A stretch of 64,000 nt of DNA, from the NCBI GenBank assembly GCA_007922195.1, contig ML681992.1, forward strand, positions 3,101,049 to 3,165,048, given 5' to 3'. Position 1 is the stretch's first letter. Every line of letters begins with the position of its first letter. A program made the position numbers and the translations under genes. Under the pieces are notes generated by a model. It was not told the origin of the DNA and ran no database searches. It saw nothing but the letters and a program-made list of their open reading frames with translations. This DNA comes from Podocnemis expansa. Lineage: Eukaryota > Chordata > Testudines > Podocnemididae. This document shows, in pieces, positions 1 through 11,022 of this stretch.

Positions 1-982
1 TCCAGCTGGCCAGGCAGCAGGTCAGAGAGCTGACACACCCACCTTCCCCAGCTTGCCGGCTGCTGTCCAGATGGAGAGTCAGGGAGCCAGCGCACCTGGC
101 TTCCCCGGATCCCTGACCCATCACCCAGCCAGCTGCCAGCAAGCTGGGGAAGCCAGCTCCCTGCCCCACCACCTGGGCAGCACCTGGCAAGCCAGGGAAG
201 CCGGATGCACCAATTCCCTGATCCGCCACCCAGCCAGCTACTGGCAAGCCGGGGAAGGAGGGTGTGCTGGCTCACTGCCCCACTGCCCAGCCAGCTGCCA
301 GCAAGCCAGGGAAGCCAGGTGTGCCAGCTCCCTGACCCACCGCCCACCAGCTGCTGGCAAGCTGGGAAAGGTCTCTGCACTGGCTCCCTGCACCGCTACC
401 TGGCCAGCCGCCAGCAAGCCAGGGAAGGCAGGCATGCCGCCTCCCTGCCCTGCCACCCGGCTAGCTGCTGGCAAGCTAAGGAAGCCGGGAATGCTGGCTC
501 CTGGACCTGCCACCCAGCCAGCTGCCTGCAAGCTGGGGAAGGTGGGGAAGCCAGCTCCCTGCCCATCTGGCAGCCAGCAGGCCAGGGAAGGCAGGTGCAC
601 CAGCTCCCTGCCCCACCGCCCAGCCAGCTGCGGGGAAGTGTATCTTTGGGGGAGCCTGGCACCCTGGCTTCCCTGTCCCTGCCGCCCTGTAAGCAATGTG
701 GCATGCGAGGTGCCCCATGGTCCCTCCCATGGGGCAGTGGGGGATGCAGGGTGCAGGGGGATCCCTGCCCCAGGAGCTATTTTCCCCTGCATGGCTCTCC
801 AGGGGGCCATGTTGCCACAACTCCCAGCATGCCCCTCTCTCAAATTGAACTAGCAAATCCTCCCCGGACATGCTAATTCAATTTAGTTTTTTTCATCTGG
901 ACATGTTAAATCAATTTTAGATCAACTTGGTTAAATCAATTCAAATAGAATCGATTTAACTGGCTGTGTGTGGACATAGACA
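1..982. mobile_element. Right part of a palindrome-armed MITE-like element (Harbinger/Chompy-type)
   Basis: The right terminus reads GTGTGGACATAGAC at 968-981 and resembles the inverted GGCTATGTCTACAC end of the other elements here. From about 840 inward the arm is made of alternating AATTCAATT and AATTGAACTAG motifs. Positions 1-840 are a GC-rich core dominated by a tandem array. The left end lies outside the window, so the element is partial. Family assignment is inferred from the terminal match and the architecture. Confidence 0.5.
130..610. repeat. 57-bp GC-rich tandem repeat (about 8-9 units)
   Basis: The anchor GCAAGC recurs at 187, 244, 301, 357, 414, 471 and 528, a steady 56-57-bp period. 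A first unit at 139 is shortened to 48 bp and a last degenerate unit lies near 577. Each unit contains a CCAGCCAGCTGCC-type block followed by GCAAGCCAGGGAAG. Because 57 is divisible by 3, frames stay open through the array on both strands. I therefore read the overlapping 100-270-residue ORFs here as repeat artefacts, not genes. Confidence 0.8.
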
Positions 983-1504
983 ATGGGTTTCCAGACAGCC
1001 ATATGGGTCCATCCGCAGGGATAGTTTGTTGGACTGGAGCTTAAATAAGCTCTCTCTGGTTCAACAGTGGACATCAGAAAGCAAATCTTGTCAGAAAAAG
1101 TCACTTAGGCTATGTTTTCACCTAAAAATGCTAGTTTGAACTAGTTAATTCAAATTAATTAGTTCAAACGAATTTTGCTTAATTCAAACTAACTTAGTTT
1201 GAATTAGCATGTCCTCACCAGAAACCTAAGCTGAACTGGCATGTCCATGCAGGCACTTGCTAGGTGGGCTTAAGAGGGGAGCATCCTGGGAAGTGTACCA
1301 AAATGGCACTCAAGGACGGCCCATTCCCCCAGCCAATCCCATAAAAAGAGGAAGTGAGCTCAACCCTATGCCCATTGTGAACAAAGAGGTAAAGGAATGC
1401 ACTCAGTTCACACAACTTGCCAGAGAGGTGCCCAGGACCTGCTATACAGTGCCCAGTGCTCTCGTCTTCCGGGGCATTCTCTTTATAGACCCCGGCAGCC
1501 AGGG

Positions 1505-1587
1505 CGCTAACTAGGGCAGCGCAAACGGGGCAAAGCCCCGGGTGCCAATTTTTGGATGGCGCCAGACAATCCTGCCTGGCCCCAAGA
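1505..1587. mobile_element. Fragment resembling a hAT-type repeat, cut by the CR1 3' end
   Basis: An AGGGCAGCGCAAAC start followed by GGGGCAAAGCCCCGGG resembles the ends of GC-rich hAT-like repeats of the kind seen at 30834-31240. It stops exactly where the CR1 tail begins. Only one end is present, so the assignment is tentative. Confidence 0.3.
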
Positions 1588-1668
1588 TGAATCATAGAAT
1601 CATAGGGTTGGAAGGGACCTCATAGGTCATCTAGTCCAACCCCCTGCCAGAGGCAGGACCACTCCCAC

Positions 1669-4590
1669 TTAAACCATCCCAGTCAGGGTTTTGTCCAGCC
1701 AGGCCTAAAACACCTCCAAAGATGGAGACTCCACCACCTCCCTCGGCAGCTCGTTCCAAGACTTCACCACTCTCCTGGTAAAAAAGTTTTTCCTAATATC
1801 CAGCCTCGACCTCCCTAACCGCCACTTGAGACCATTGCTCCTCGTTCTGTCCTCTGTTACTACCGAGAACAGTCGAGCTCCATCTTCCTTCGAGCATCCC
1901 TTCAAGTAGTTGAAGGTTGCTATCAAATCCCCCCTCAATCTTCTCTTCTGCAGACTAAATAAGCCTAATGCTTCCAGTCTTTCCTCATAGGGCTTGTGCT
2001 CCAACCCTTTAATCATTTTGGTTGCCCTCCTCTGAACTCTCTCTAGCATGTCCCTGTCCTTTTTGTAGTGGGGAGCCCAAAACTGAACACAGTATTCTAG
2101 ATGTGGCCTCAGCAGTGCAGAATAGAGGGGAAGGATCACATCCCTTGATCTGCTGGTAATACTTCTTTTGATGCAGCCCACTATGCCATTGGCCTTTTTG
2201 GCAGCAAGAGCACACTGCTGACTCATATCTAGCTTCCCCTCCACCATGACCCCCAGGTCCTTTTCTACACTGCTGCTACTTAGCTGAATGTTTCCCAGCC
2301 TGTAGCAGTGCATAGGGTTTTTTGGTCCCAAATGCAGGATTTTACACTTATCCTTATTGAATCTCATAAGATTTCTATTGGCCCACTGTTCCAATTTATC
2401 TAGGTCTCCCTGAATCCTGTCCTTGCCCTCCAACGTGTCTACTGGTCCTCCCAGCTTGGTGTCATCCGCAAACTTACTGAGAGTGCAGTCTATTCCATCA
2501 TCCAGATCATTGATGAAAATGTTGAACAGAACCGGCCCCAGGACCGACCTCTGGGGCACACCACTCGTGACCGGTTGCCAGCTAGACATGGAACCATTGA
2601 TTCCTACATGCTGAAACCGTTGATCTAGCCAGTTTTCTATCCACCTTATAGTCCACCTATCCAACCCATAATTCCTTAATTTGCCAATGAGAATGCTGTG
2701 GGAAACTGTATCAAAAGACTTGCTAAAATCAAGGTATAGCACATCAACGGTGCTTCCCACATCCAGAAAACCAGTCATCTGCTCATAGAAGGAAATGAGA
2801 TTGGTCAGGCATGATTTACCCTTGGTAAATCCATGCTGACTGTTCCTGATCACTTTATTTTCCTCTAAGTGTGTGAGGATGGATTCTTTGAGAATCTGCT
2901 CCATAATTTTTCCAGGGATTGAGGTGAGGCTGACTGGTCTATAATTCCCTGGATCCTCCTTTTTCCCTTTCTTGAAAATAGGCACTACATTTGCTTTTTT
3001 CCAGTCCTCTGGCACCTCCCCCGTTCTCCATGAGTTTTGAAAGATAACGGCCAGCGGTGCGGCTATTTCGTCGGCCAATTCCCTTAGCACCCTTGGATGC
3101 AGTTCGTCCAGCCCCATGGACTTGTGCACTTGCACCTTCTTTAAGCAGTCCCTAACCTGACCTTCCGTCACCAAGGGCCTGTCTTCTTCTCTCCCATCTG
3201 CCACACCCATGGTAGTGGGCTAGGAGCTGACCCTGCCTGTGAAAACTGAAGAAAAAAATGCATTGAGCACTTCAGCTTTTTCCTCATCCTCTGTCACAAG
3301 GATGCCTGCCCTATTCAGCAAGGGGCCTACACCATCCCTGATCCTCTTTTTGTTACTAATATACTTGTAGAACCCCTTCTTGTTATCTTTTACATCCCTC
3401 GCTAGCCGCAACTCCATTTGTCCTTTGGCCTTTCTGATTTTATCCCTGCAGTCCCTAGCAATATCTTTATATGCCTTTTTGGACATCTGACCAAGCTTCC
3501 AATTCCTATAAGCTTCCTTTTTATGTTTAAGCTCAGAGCAGAGTTCTCTGCTAAGCCATTCTGGCTGCCTCACATGTTTGTTCTTTCTCCTAATTGGAAT
3601 GGCAACTTCCTGTGCCCTTAGCAGAGTTTTTTTAAAATATAGGCAACTCTCTTGGACTCCTTTCCCCTTCAGATTAGCTTCCCAAGGGATCCTGCCCATC
3701 AGTTCCCTGAGGGAGCCAAAATCTGCTTTTTTGAAGTCCAGGGTTTTTGTTTTGCTTCTTTCCTTCCTTCCTTTAATCAGCATCCTGAACTCAACCATGT
3801 CATGGTCACTACTGCCTAGCTTGCCATTTACCTCTACGTCCCTGATCAATTCTTCCCTGTTTGTGAGCAGCAAGTCGAGCAGTGCAAGGCCCCTAGTTGG
3901 TTCCTCTAGCATTTGTACTAGAAAGTTGTCCCCAACACTCTCTAAAAATCTCCTGGATTGCCCATGCACTGCTGTATTGGCCTCCCAGCAGATGTCAGGG
4001 AAATTGAAGTCCCCCATCAGCACCAGGGCCTGTGATCTAGAAGCTTCCGCTAGTTGTCCATAGAACACCTCATCCACCTCCTGCTTCTGGTCTGGTGGTC
4101 TATAGCAGACCCCCACCACAACATCCCCCTTGTTGCTTTCCTCTCTCAATGTAACCCACAGACTTTCTACAGGCACGCTTCCACTTCCATAATGGAGCTC
4201 TGAGCAGTCATAGAGCTCTTTCACATATAACGCTACTCCTCCCCCTCTTCTTCCCTGCCTGTCCTTCCTGAACAGTTTATAACCATCCATGGCAGAACTC
4301 CAGTCATGCAGACTATCCCACCACGTCTCTGTTATTCCTATAATATCATAGTTCCCTGTCTGCGCTAATATTACCAATTCTTCTTGCTTATTTCCCAGGC
4401 TCCTCGCATTAGTGTATAGGCACCTAAGATATCCGGCCGATTGCCCTATTTTGTCATGTTGATTTCCAATTCTATTACATAAACCTCCTTGCTTTTTTTC
4501 TAGGAGTTCTCCTCCCCCACTCTCCTCGCGTACTGGGGCTTCAGTAGAGACCTTAAGACATTTGTTTGATTCCCCGCCCCCATGTTCCAA
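1669..4590 (-). pseudogene. CR1 ORF2: APE-type endonuclease plus reverse transcriptase, two in-frame TAG codons
   Basis: This is the replication protein of the CR1 LINE; the endonuclease nicks target DNA and the reverse transcriptase primes from the nick. The endonuclease half (4590-3220) shows TNARSLGN, ITETWW, GDFNFPD, LLLTNRE and the SSDHDMVEF catalytic histidine motif. The reverse transcriptase half (3210-1669) shows [26 protein letters not shown], and the catalytic FADDTKLGG. The VPQGSVLGP motif reads VPQRSVLGP, a Gly-to-Arg change. A TAG near 3220-3222 interrupts the join between the halves in frame. A second TAG at 1705-1707 precedes a short tail ending at TAA 1669-1671. Total length is 974 codons, normal for CR1 ORF2. 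The copy is probably inactive. Confidence 0.9.
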
Positions 4591-4708
4591 CTACCTTCTC
4601 TTTTATTGCTGGTGCTACAGTCCCAGCACCCCCCAAGTTCCATCCCTCCCCCCAGATCACCCACATTCTCACTTACCTGTGGGCTTTGGTCTCCTTCCCC
4701 CGATGAAC

Positions 4709-5772
4709 CTAGTTTAAAACCCTCCTCACTAGGTCAGCCAGTCGGTGCCCAAATGTGCTCTTCCCCTTCTTGGACAGGTGAAGGCCATCTCTGCCTATCA
4801 ATCCTCTGTCCTGAAACAGGACTCCATGGTCAAGGAAGCCAAATCCTTCCTGACGACACCATCTTCGCAGCCAGGCATTCACCTCCAGGATACATCTCTC
4901 TCTCCTCAGGCCTCTAGCCTTGACTGGAAGGATCGAGGAGAACACCACCTGTGCTCCAAACTCCTTCACCCTCGCTCCCAGAGCCCTGAAGTCACCTTTG
5001 ATCTGCTGAGGATCACCTCTCGCAATATCATGGTACCCACATGGATAAGCAGCATGGGGTAGTAGTCTGAGGGGCGGATGATTTTTGTCAATCCCTCCGT
5101 TACATCACGGATACGGGCACCTGGCAGGCAACATACCTCTCTAGAGGCCTTGTCAGGACGACAGATGGGTGCCTCCGTTCCCCTCAGGAGGGAGTCCCCA
5201 ATCACCACAACCCTACGCTTCCTCTTAGGTGAGGTGGCTGTGATCTGACCAGCCTTTGGGGTGGATGGCATCTCCTCTAGCTCCTGCATCGTGTCCAGCA
5301 CCGCATAACGGTTCCTCACCACAAGGGATGGTGGGATGTGAGCAGGCATGGAGCACTGTCTACTGCCAGAGGTGACCAGCTGCCACTGTCCTCCCTCTGC
5401 CATAGGCATCCCATCCATTTCCAGAGCTGTGGCAGTAGCCCTTGGTACTGGGATAGGGACCTCCTCCTTGCAGGTCTCATCATGGACACTGTCAAGGAAC
5501 TTTTCTAGGGCATAGATACCCCTGAGGCATGATACCTCCTCCTGTAGCTCTCCTACCTGTTTCTGGAGAGATGCCACCAGAAGGTACCTATCACATAGGC
5601 TCATCTCCCTAGCCTGATCATCAGTGGCAGGAAAATGAAGGCCACAGTCCTTGCAAATCCACACCAGGATCTGGGTGGAGATATCCATCGTCAGACACTC
5701 TGTCTGGGTAGAAACAGAGCTAAAGGAAATAGCAGGGGTACTGGTGCCAGCAGTACGGCTCCTCTTCACCAT
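4709..5772 (-). pseudogene. CR1 ORF1: Cys-rich motif, coiled coil and SGNH esterase-like domain, frameshifted
   Basis: This is the first ORF of the CR1 LINE. From the Met at 5772 it carries a short basic start, a CKDCGLHFP Cys-pair motif, then a Leu/Glu-rich stretch (LVASLQKQVGELQEEVSCL) that looks like a coiled coil. Next come a basic KRKRR patch and a VVVIGDSLL motif (plus strand about 5185-5205), the nucleophile motif of SGNH/GDSL hydrolases. The frame shifts by one base near 5030. The rest of the domain continues in another frame (4969-4709) and includes GRDGLHLSKKG, the Asp-His part of the triad. ORF1 proteins of amniote CR1 are known to carry such an esterase domain; its function is uncertain. 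An upstream in-frame extension to 6075 is probably host-element sequence. Confidence 0.82.
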
Positions 5773-5959
5773 CTTGGCCTCACCAAACTCCTCCTCAAAC
5801 TCCCTCGCAAACTCCCGTTTGCTGTCGACTGTTCGCAAGCTCCCTCTGGTTGCTCTAGCAGTGGCTTTGCTGAAGGCACAGTCCTCCAGGAGCCAGGCTG
5901 GGGCTGGGGGGATCATCTCCCGCCCTGATGCCAGCATGCTAGGTCTGGTCAGGTGCATG

Positions 5960-6580
5960 CTGGGGATGGGGGGGGGAGAAGAAGCCTCTGGCCACACCAC
6001 ACAGCCAGGAGCTCCAGCCTCTGGGACACGCAGCCAGGTAGGGGAAAGGCGCAGGCACCCTCTGTGAGGCACCACTGGGATGGGAAATCCGGTGACTGGA
6101 TGGGCGGGTATTCAGCTTGGCTGGTGTGGGATGCCCTGCCGGGCCATGGCTGGCAGGGGAGGCACCCCCCACCCACCCTCTGTCCAGGCCCCTGGCTGCT
6201 GTCACTCAGCAGTGGGGAAGGCACTCCCCACCGGGGCCCTGGCCGTGCTCACCCAGTAGCTGAGAAGGCACTCCCCGCCAGCCCCCTAGCCATGCTTCCC
6301 CGCAGCAAGGGAGGCACCCCCCCGCCCAGCCATGGAGACCTGGATGGGCCAGTGGGGAAGGCACCTTTCCAGTCAGGGGACTGAGGCTGGATCCGACTCC
6401 CCACTGCCAGGCCAGATTGGGCCCCAAGCTGGATCAGGGCCCTTGCTGGGTGAGGGAATTGGGGCTGCTTGCCCTGGCTACCAGAAAGCCAAGTTATGGC
6501 CCTGCAGACAGTGCGGAGGCAGAGAGCAGCACCACCACCACACTGGCCCTGCAACCTGCCATGATGACAGTACACCCTGG
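5960..6580. other. GC-rich core of the 1108-6787 element
   Basis: A GC-rich stretch rich in GGGGAAGGCACxCCCC and CCAGCC motifs, similar in composition to the cores at 1-840, 14760-15420 and 59540-60370. The open frames across it on both strands have low-complexity Gly/Pro/Ser composition and no recognisable domain. I see no gene here. Confidence 0.5.
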
Positions 6581-6790
6581 GAGGAAGAAGGTCAAACCAC
6601 TACTTATTTCAAACTAATGTGGCTACATTGATTTAGTTCAAACTAATTGTTTGAACTAACTAGTTCAAACTAAAAAATTTTTTTTAGTTCTAGCTAGGCA
6701 AAGTCTACTGTAGACACAGACTAAATTAGTCTGGACTCTGGACTAAACTTGCTTAGTCTGGACTAATTTGCCAGTGTAGACATAGCCTTA

Positions 6791-8340
6791 AAGAACAACG
6801 TCTGTCCTTGTCTTGCTTCTAATTATCTCATACCTAGGTATTTTAAATAACTGAGCTTCTGGGACCTGTATCATATTCTCTGTCTTCGATGGCTGGTGTC
6901 CTAAAAATGCATATAGTAAACTATCATGCTGTACTGAACTGTTGCATCTCCCTAGATAAAATGTTAGATTTTCCACAGATCTTCCTGTCAACTTCAACCT
7001 GGAGCTAGGCTTTAGGAAGGTTACTTTTTTCTGCAGACAGTCAAATGGAGATTTCTTCAGAATCTTTTCAGCACAGTCACCTAGCTCCCCGCCCCCAACT
7101 CCACAAAGAAAGAGCTGAATGCATTTATTTTGATTATAAGATGTGCTGTAACAGTTTTAGAAATGTTTCTTCAGGCCTCTGCACTCTATAAAGACTTGAT
7201 AAGTTGCTCTGCTTCATGGAGTAGCCATGGAGCAATTTGGCAGCTATCCACTAACATGCTTATTATCTAATGTTTGCTCATACACTTCCACTTGTTTCCA
7301 TGTTTAACCTAAATTTCCTAGGGGAAAAAAATTGATAAAAACAAATATCATCCTAAACTGATAGCTCTAAAGGTTTTGACAAATTATCTACATTATTAGG
7401 AAAAAAACAAAACAAAACAAAACAAAATCCATCATAAAAAACAGCCTATCTTTCAAACAGCTTGATGGTTTACTTATCTTCTCGGCAAGTTTAAGTATTC
7501 TTATGGGAATCAGATTTAAAACTCCAGGGAACTGATTTATGTTCTTTCACTTTACTTGTTTCCCTGAAAACTGCACTAGATGAGAAATAATACAGAAGAT
7601 CTGAAAATGTCTTCACAGTATGCTGACTAAGCTTTCTTTGCACTGCTATGGTTAAGTAGCCAAATGCACGTTATTACACAGTTTTTGGTTCATCCACTTT
7701 CATTAGGACACTATCAACAATATAAAAGTCCTTTTTTCCCCTTACTAACAACTCCGACTCTGATGCTGCGAGTCAACAAGCTGCTTCTTCTGGGTCCATG
7801 TTACCTCCCCACACTGCCACAAACATGAAACTGTTGACTGGCACATCAAGAAAGCAATGTGAATAACTCACAGTGTATCAGTTTTGACAGCATAAAATAA
7901 AGAATCTGACCCCCTGTTGCTATTGCCTGAAGGTGCACTTGTAGAAAATAAATAAAAATAGCTTCCAGAGGTAAAGATTTGAAGGGGAAAAATAAAGCAC
8001 CATCTGTGTCAAAGGAAAATCTGGGGAAAAAAAAAAGTGAAGTCTGCAATGTCAGGCCTCAAAACCACCACTGCTTTTTTGAATTACATGGCCACCTGTC
8101 ACAATTGTATTTGAGCTGTACTGAAATGCTCAGAAATTGTCCTGCAAATGGAATGTATAACAGTTAAGTTATCTGAACATGCAGGCGACTCAATGGGTAG
8201 TTCCTCCCTATGAGAATGTGACTTTGACAGAAATATTGTTAAGAATCTTCAGCATATCCTCTCCCATCTCATATAGCAATTGGATAAATATTCCCTTTCC
8301 AATAAACCAAACAGTGGACACCTTATTACAGCACTATCTT
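6791..8340. other. AT-rich sequence without recognised genes
   Basis: No coding frame with a recognisable domain is visible. The only clear structure is an AAAAC microsatellite near 7399-7428 and short A or T runs. Nothing else is recognised. Confidence 0.5.
7399..7428 (+). repeat. (AAAAC)n microsatellite
   Basis: About five AAAAC units following an A run. Confidence 0.85.
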
Positions 8341-8524
8341 CTCTGGGCATTAGGATGGTATAGCTACAACTGTAATGGATGTAAAAAATCCACACCCTTC
8401 AGAGATATAGCTGTGCCACCATAAGTTCCCAGGGTAGATCAGCCCTCATGAATAAGCAATGGTACTTCCTGGATGTGGAGGTGATGTATGTGGGGGGAGG
8501 TCTAATCTGGAGAATACCTTAGAG

Positions 8525-8836
8525 CAGTGGTTCCCAACCTTTTCCTTTATGTGGACCACTACATCGTCATCCGAAGTTTTTGAGGACCACTCCCTGAGCA
8601 AGCCATTTTAAACATTTTTAACATAGCCTATGTCTTATGGGAATCAAACTTATATATCAAGGGTATGAAAAATGCAGCTATTTCTAATAATTTACTATGC
8701 TCACTCACAAACATATTGCAGTCATCATGGTACATTTACCTGCGGTATTTGTCTCCCCCCCACGCACTGCCAAGGACCACCTGCAGTACACTCGCAGACC
8801 GCCAGTGGTCCACACACCACAGGTTGGGAATCACTG
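8525..8836. mobile_element. hAT-type MITE with perfect 8-bp target duplication
   Basis: It starts CAGTGGTTCCCAACC and ends with the inverted GGTTGGGAATCACTG. It is flanked by identical CCTTAGAG at 8517-8524 and 8837-8844. An 8-bp duplication and a CAG...CTG terminus are hAT hallmarks. The 312-bp length and lack of coding capacity make it a non-autonomous copy. Confidence 0.92.
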
Positions 8837-8964
8837 CCTTAGAGGTCTGATTTTCCAGAGGCTTGAACCTAGTGTAGTCACACACACACACCTATGCAGC
8901 GTGCTACTGTAACCCAACTGTAGCACATGAGTGTGATACGTCCTTTTCTGGGACCATTCCATCA

Positions 8965-8985
8965 GATACTGTAGACATAGCCTTA
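8965..8985. repeat. Isolated GTAGACATAGCC terminus followed by TTA
   Basis: ACTGTAGACATAGCC followed by TTA at 8983-8985 matches the right end of the 1108-6787 element. A possible left partner starts at 8353 after a TTA (GGATGGTATAGCTAC), which would make an element of about 630 bp interrupted by the hAT MITE. That match is weak. Confidence 0.35.
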
Positions 8986-9897
8986 AAGTATTTCCTCATT
9001 AACCACTACTATTTCCTCATTAACATCCTTCCTCAAAATCTATTTCTGCTGTAATGGCTACAAAAAATTAACTTTCTAAGACAACTATTTTGTTTTAAAA
9101 AGACTCCTTTGCTCTTCAAGCTGTGCAGTAGCCTCACTATTCATGTTTCCGCCTCTCTGATTCAGTTTCCCATTTGTTGTGTCATGCATCTAGTTAATTT
9201 TTAAACTCTTCAGGGACAAGTTCTTGGCCCAGTCCTCATATGGAGCAACACTACATCAGCTGAGGATTGGGTCCCAAGTATCAGCTATGTTCTGAAGCAC
9301 CAATAACTCTTGAGTGCTATAAAATAACATATCATTTGTAATCTGGGAAAAAGCAGGCTTTCTGTTCCCTGAAGCTGCTTGTAATCCCTTTACAGGATAG
9401 ACTACTTAGCAGAACAGGAAACCTGCCTTCCCAACAATGGTTAGAAGGTTTTTTTTATTATTATTATTACTATTATCATTATTATTATTATTTATTTTAC
9501 AGCATCCAAAATCCTTAGCTGGTATACAACTGTTATTCTGAGCCTCTTAGCAACTGAAAGTGAAAAGAGATCCACTGAAAAAGATAGCAAAGGATCTTTT
9601 TCCCCTCCAGCATAATAAACTATGATATAGCTTAGCTTTTATCTCTGCTGTTTGTCTTATTTTTTCTTTACCATTTTTGTTCAGTAACTTGTTTCCAAAA
9701 AAACAAGGGGTGATGAAGATTGTTAAGAGTTACTTATGGATCTGTCCAGATGATTTTTAATTTTTTTTTCCCATTATTCAGGATTTGTTCCCAAATCATT
9801 TAGAGCAATTTGTGATGAGAATAACTTTTGCCTGTGACCAATTTCAGAATGCACAGCAGGCCAAGTTTTTGTACACTGAATAGGTGGATGTGGAGAG
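8986..9897. other. AT-rich sequence with an (ATT)n stretch
   Basis: No gene is seen. An imperfect ATT/TTA microsatellite runs from about 9450 to 9496, and a T run lies near 9760. Confidence 0.5.
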
Positions 9898-10683
9898 CAG
9901 GGGTTAAAATATAATTTGGCAGGCCCAGAGCCCTCCTAATTGGGTGGGCCCCCTTCCAGCATGAGTGGCCCCCCTCAAGTATGAGTAGGCCCCCTGCATA
10001 TCCGGGGGCCCCTCCCACAACCCAGCTCCTGCCCCCACACGGGTTAAAGTATAATCTGGGGGGCCCTGACATCCTCCTAAATTGGCAGGCCCCTTCACGC
10101 TGGTGCAGGCCCCCCTTGCACCAGTGCAGGGCCCCCTCTCACTGGTGTGAGACCCCTGCTGCAAGCCTGATCCTGCCCCCCCCGGTCACCCCATCTAGCT
10201 GGCCTGATCCTGCTCCCCCATCACCCCCAGCAGGCCCGATCTTGTCCCCCCATACTCCTATCCAGCCCCATCCCGAATCACCCCCCCCATACCCTTACCT
10301 GGCAGCCAGAGCATTGCGGCCTGGCCACTGGCTGATCCTCCAGCTGGAGGAAGTTCTCGGCTCTGTGCATGCTCAGTGAGAGCTCACTCTGAGCAGGAGT
10401 TTTAAAAGTTCCCAGCTCAGAGCAGCTCTTAGGCAGCTGGAAGACTCTGTCTTGTGGCCTGCTAGGGACTGTGGCTGCTGGCTGTGCATGGCCGGCAGTG
10501 TTCCATTCTATTTCAGGTTCCCCCAGAACACAGCGTTCCAGCACGTGCCACTATTTTTGGACGCCCCAGAACGCAGCGTTCCAGGTCATCCCCCTATTTT
10601 TAGGGGGCCTGAAATGCTGGCTCACTAAAAACAGGGGGCCCCAGAATGGCATTCTGGAGTGTTCCCCCTTACTTTAATCCCTA
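9898..10683. mobile_element. hAT-like element with GC-rich core, CAGGGGTTAAA family
   Basis: It starts CAGGGGTTAAAATATAAT and ends ACTTTAATCCCTA, the inverted counterpart. The flanks GTGGAGAG and ACAGAGAG agree at 5 of 8 positions, a decayed 8-bp duplication. The interior is GC-rich, with repeated GGCCCC blocks and a GCATGCTCAGTGAGAGC motif shared with the copy at 24342-24908. Open frames across it have no recognisable domain. A related interior occurs at 31640-32240. Confidence 0.68.
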
Positions 10684-10968
10684 ACAGAGAGGTTTTGTTT
10701 AAAGATAGCTTGAATATAAATATGTCCAAAGGTTAATTGTTCCCTTCCTGAACCCCAAATAGAACTAGCTAAACTATTTATCTCTCGCATGATATATTGT
10801 GTCTTTATGATATGCTCTTTGTTGGGATCTTCTGTCAGCTGTTTGTTTATTTGTACACCTTTAATTTTCTCTCTCTCCCATTTTTTTGGTATATATTTGG
10901 TTTTAATCTTGGTAGTTTTTCCTCCAGCTTTTGTTCATACACTGACACCTCTGAGAAACATTTTTAAT

Positions 10969-11022
<54 letters not shown>

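Larger units (their letters stand above)
1588..5960 (-). mobile_element. Near full-length CR1 LINE
   Basis: Read on the minus strand, this holds ORF1 (about 5772-4709), a short inter-ORF spacer, ORF2 (4590-1669) and a short 3' UTR. The 3' end (1588-1610 on plus) is the ATGATTCTATGATT-type tail repeat diagnostic of CR1. Upstream of the tail lies the well-conserved CR1 block TTGGAAGGGACCTCATAGG (plus strand 1610-1628). Damage is slight: one frameshift in ORF1 and two in-frame TAG codons in ORF2. This makes it the youngest CR1 in the window. The 5' edge is uncertain and is placed where the coding sequence gives way to the GC-rich core of the host element. Confidence 0.9.
1108..6787. mobile_element. 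Composite palindrome-armed element with TTA target duplication, containing a CR1
   Basis: The left end GGCTATGTTTTCACC at 1108 and the right end GTAGACATAGCC finishing at 6787 are inverted copies. They are flanked by identical TTA at 1105-1107 and 6788-6790. The arms (1130-1215 and 6600-6780) are arrays of AGTTCAAACTAA and its complement. Removing the antisense CR1 (about 1588-5960) leaves roughly 1.3 kb with a GC-rich core, like the sister elements at 14599 and 59341. The 3-bp duplication and GGC-starting inverted repeat fit the PIF/Harbinger superfamily, but no transposase is present. This is a non-autonomous element later hit by a LINE. Confidence 0.72.

Noticed and set aside
53..876. Overlapping ORFs of 100-266 codons on both strands
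   Set aside because: They follow a 57-bp tandem repeat whose length is divisible by three. Composition is low-complexity Pro/Ala/Gly/Cys with no domain.
1588..5960. Endogenous retrovirus
   Set aside because: No LTR, gag or protease is seen. The endonuclease-reverse transcriptase order and the ATTCTATG tail identify a CR1 LINE.
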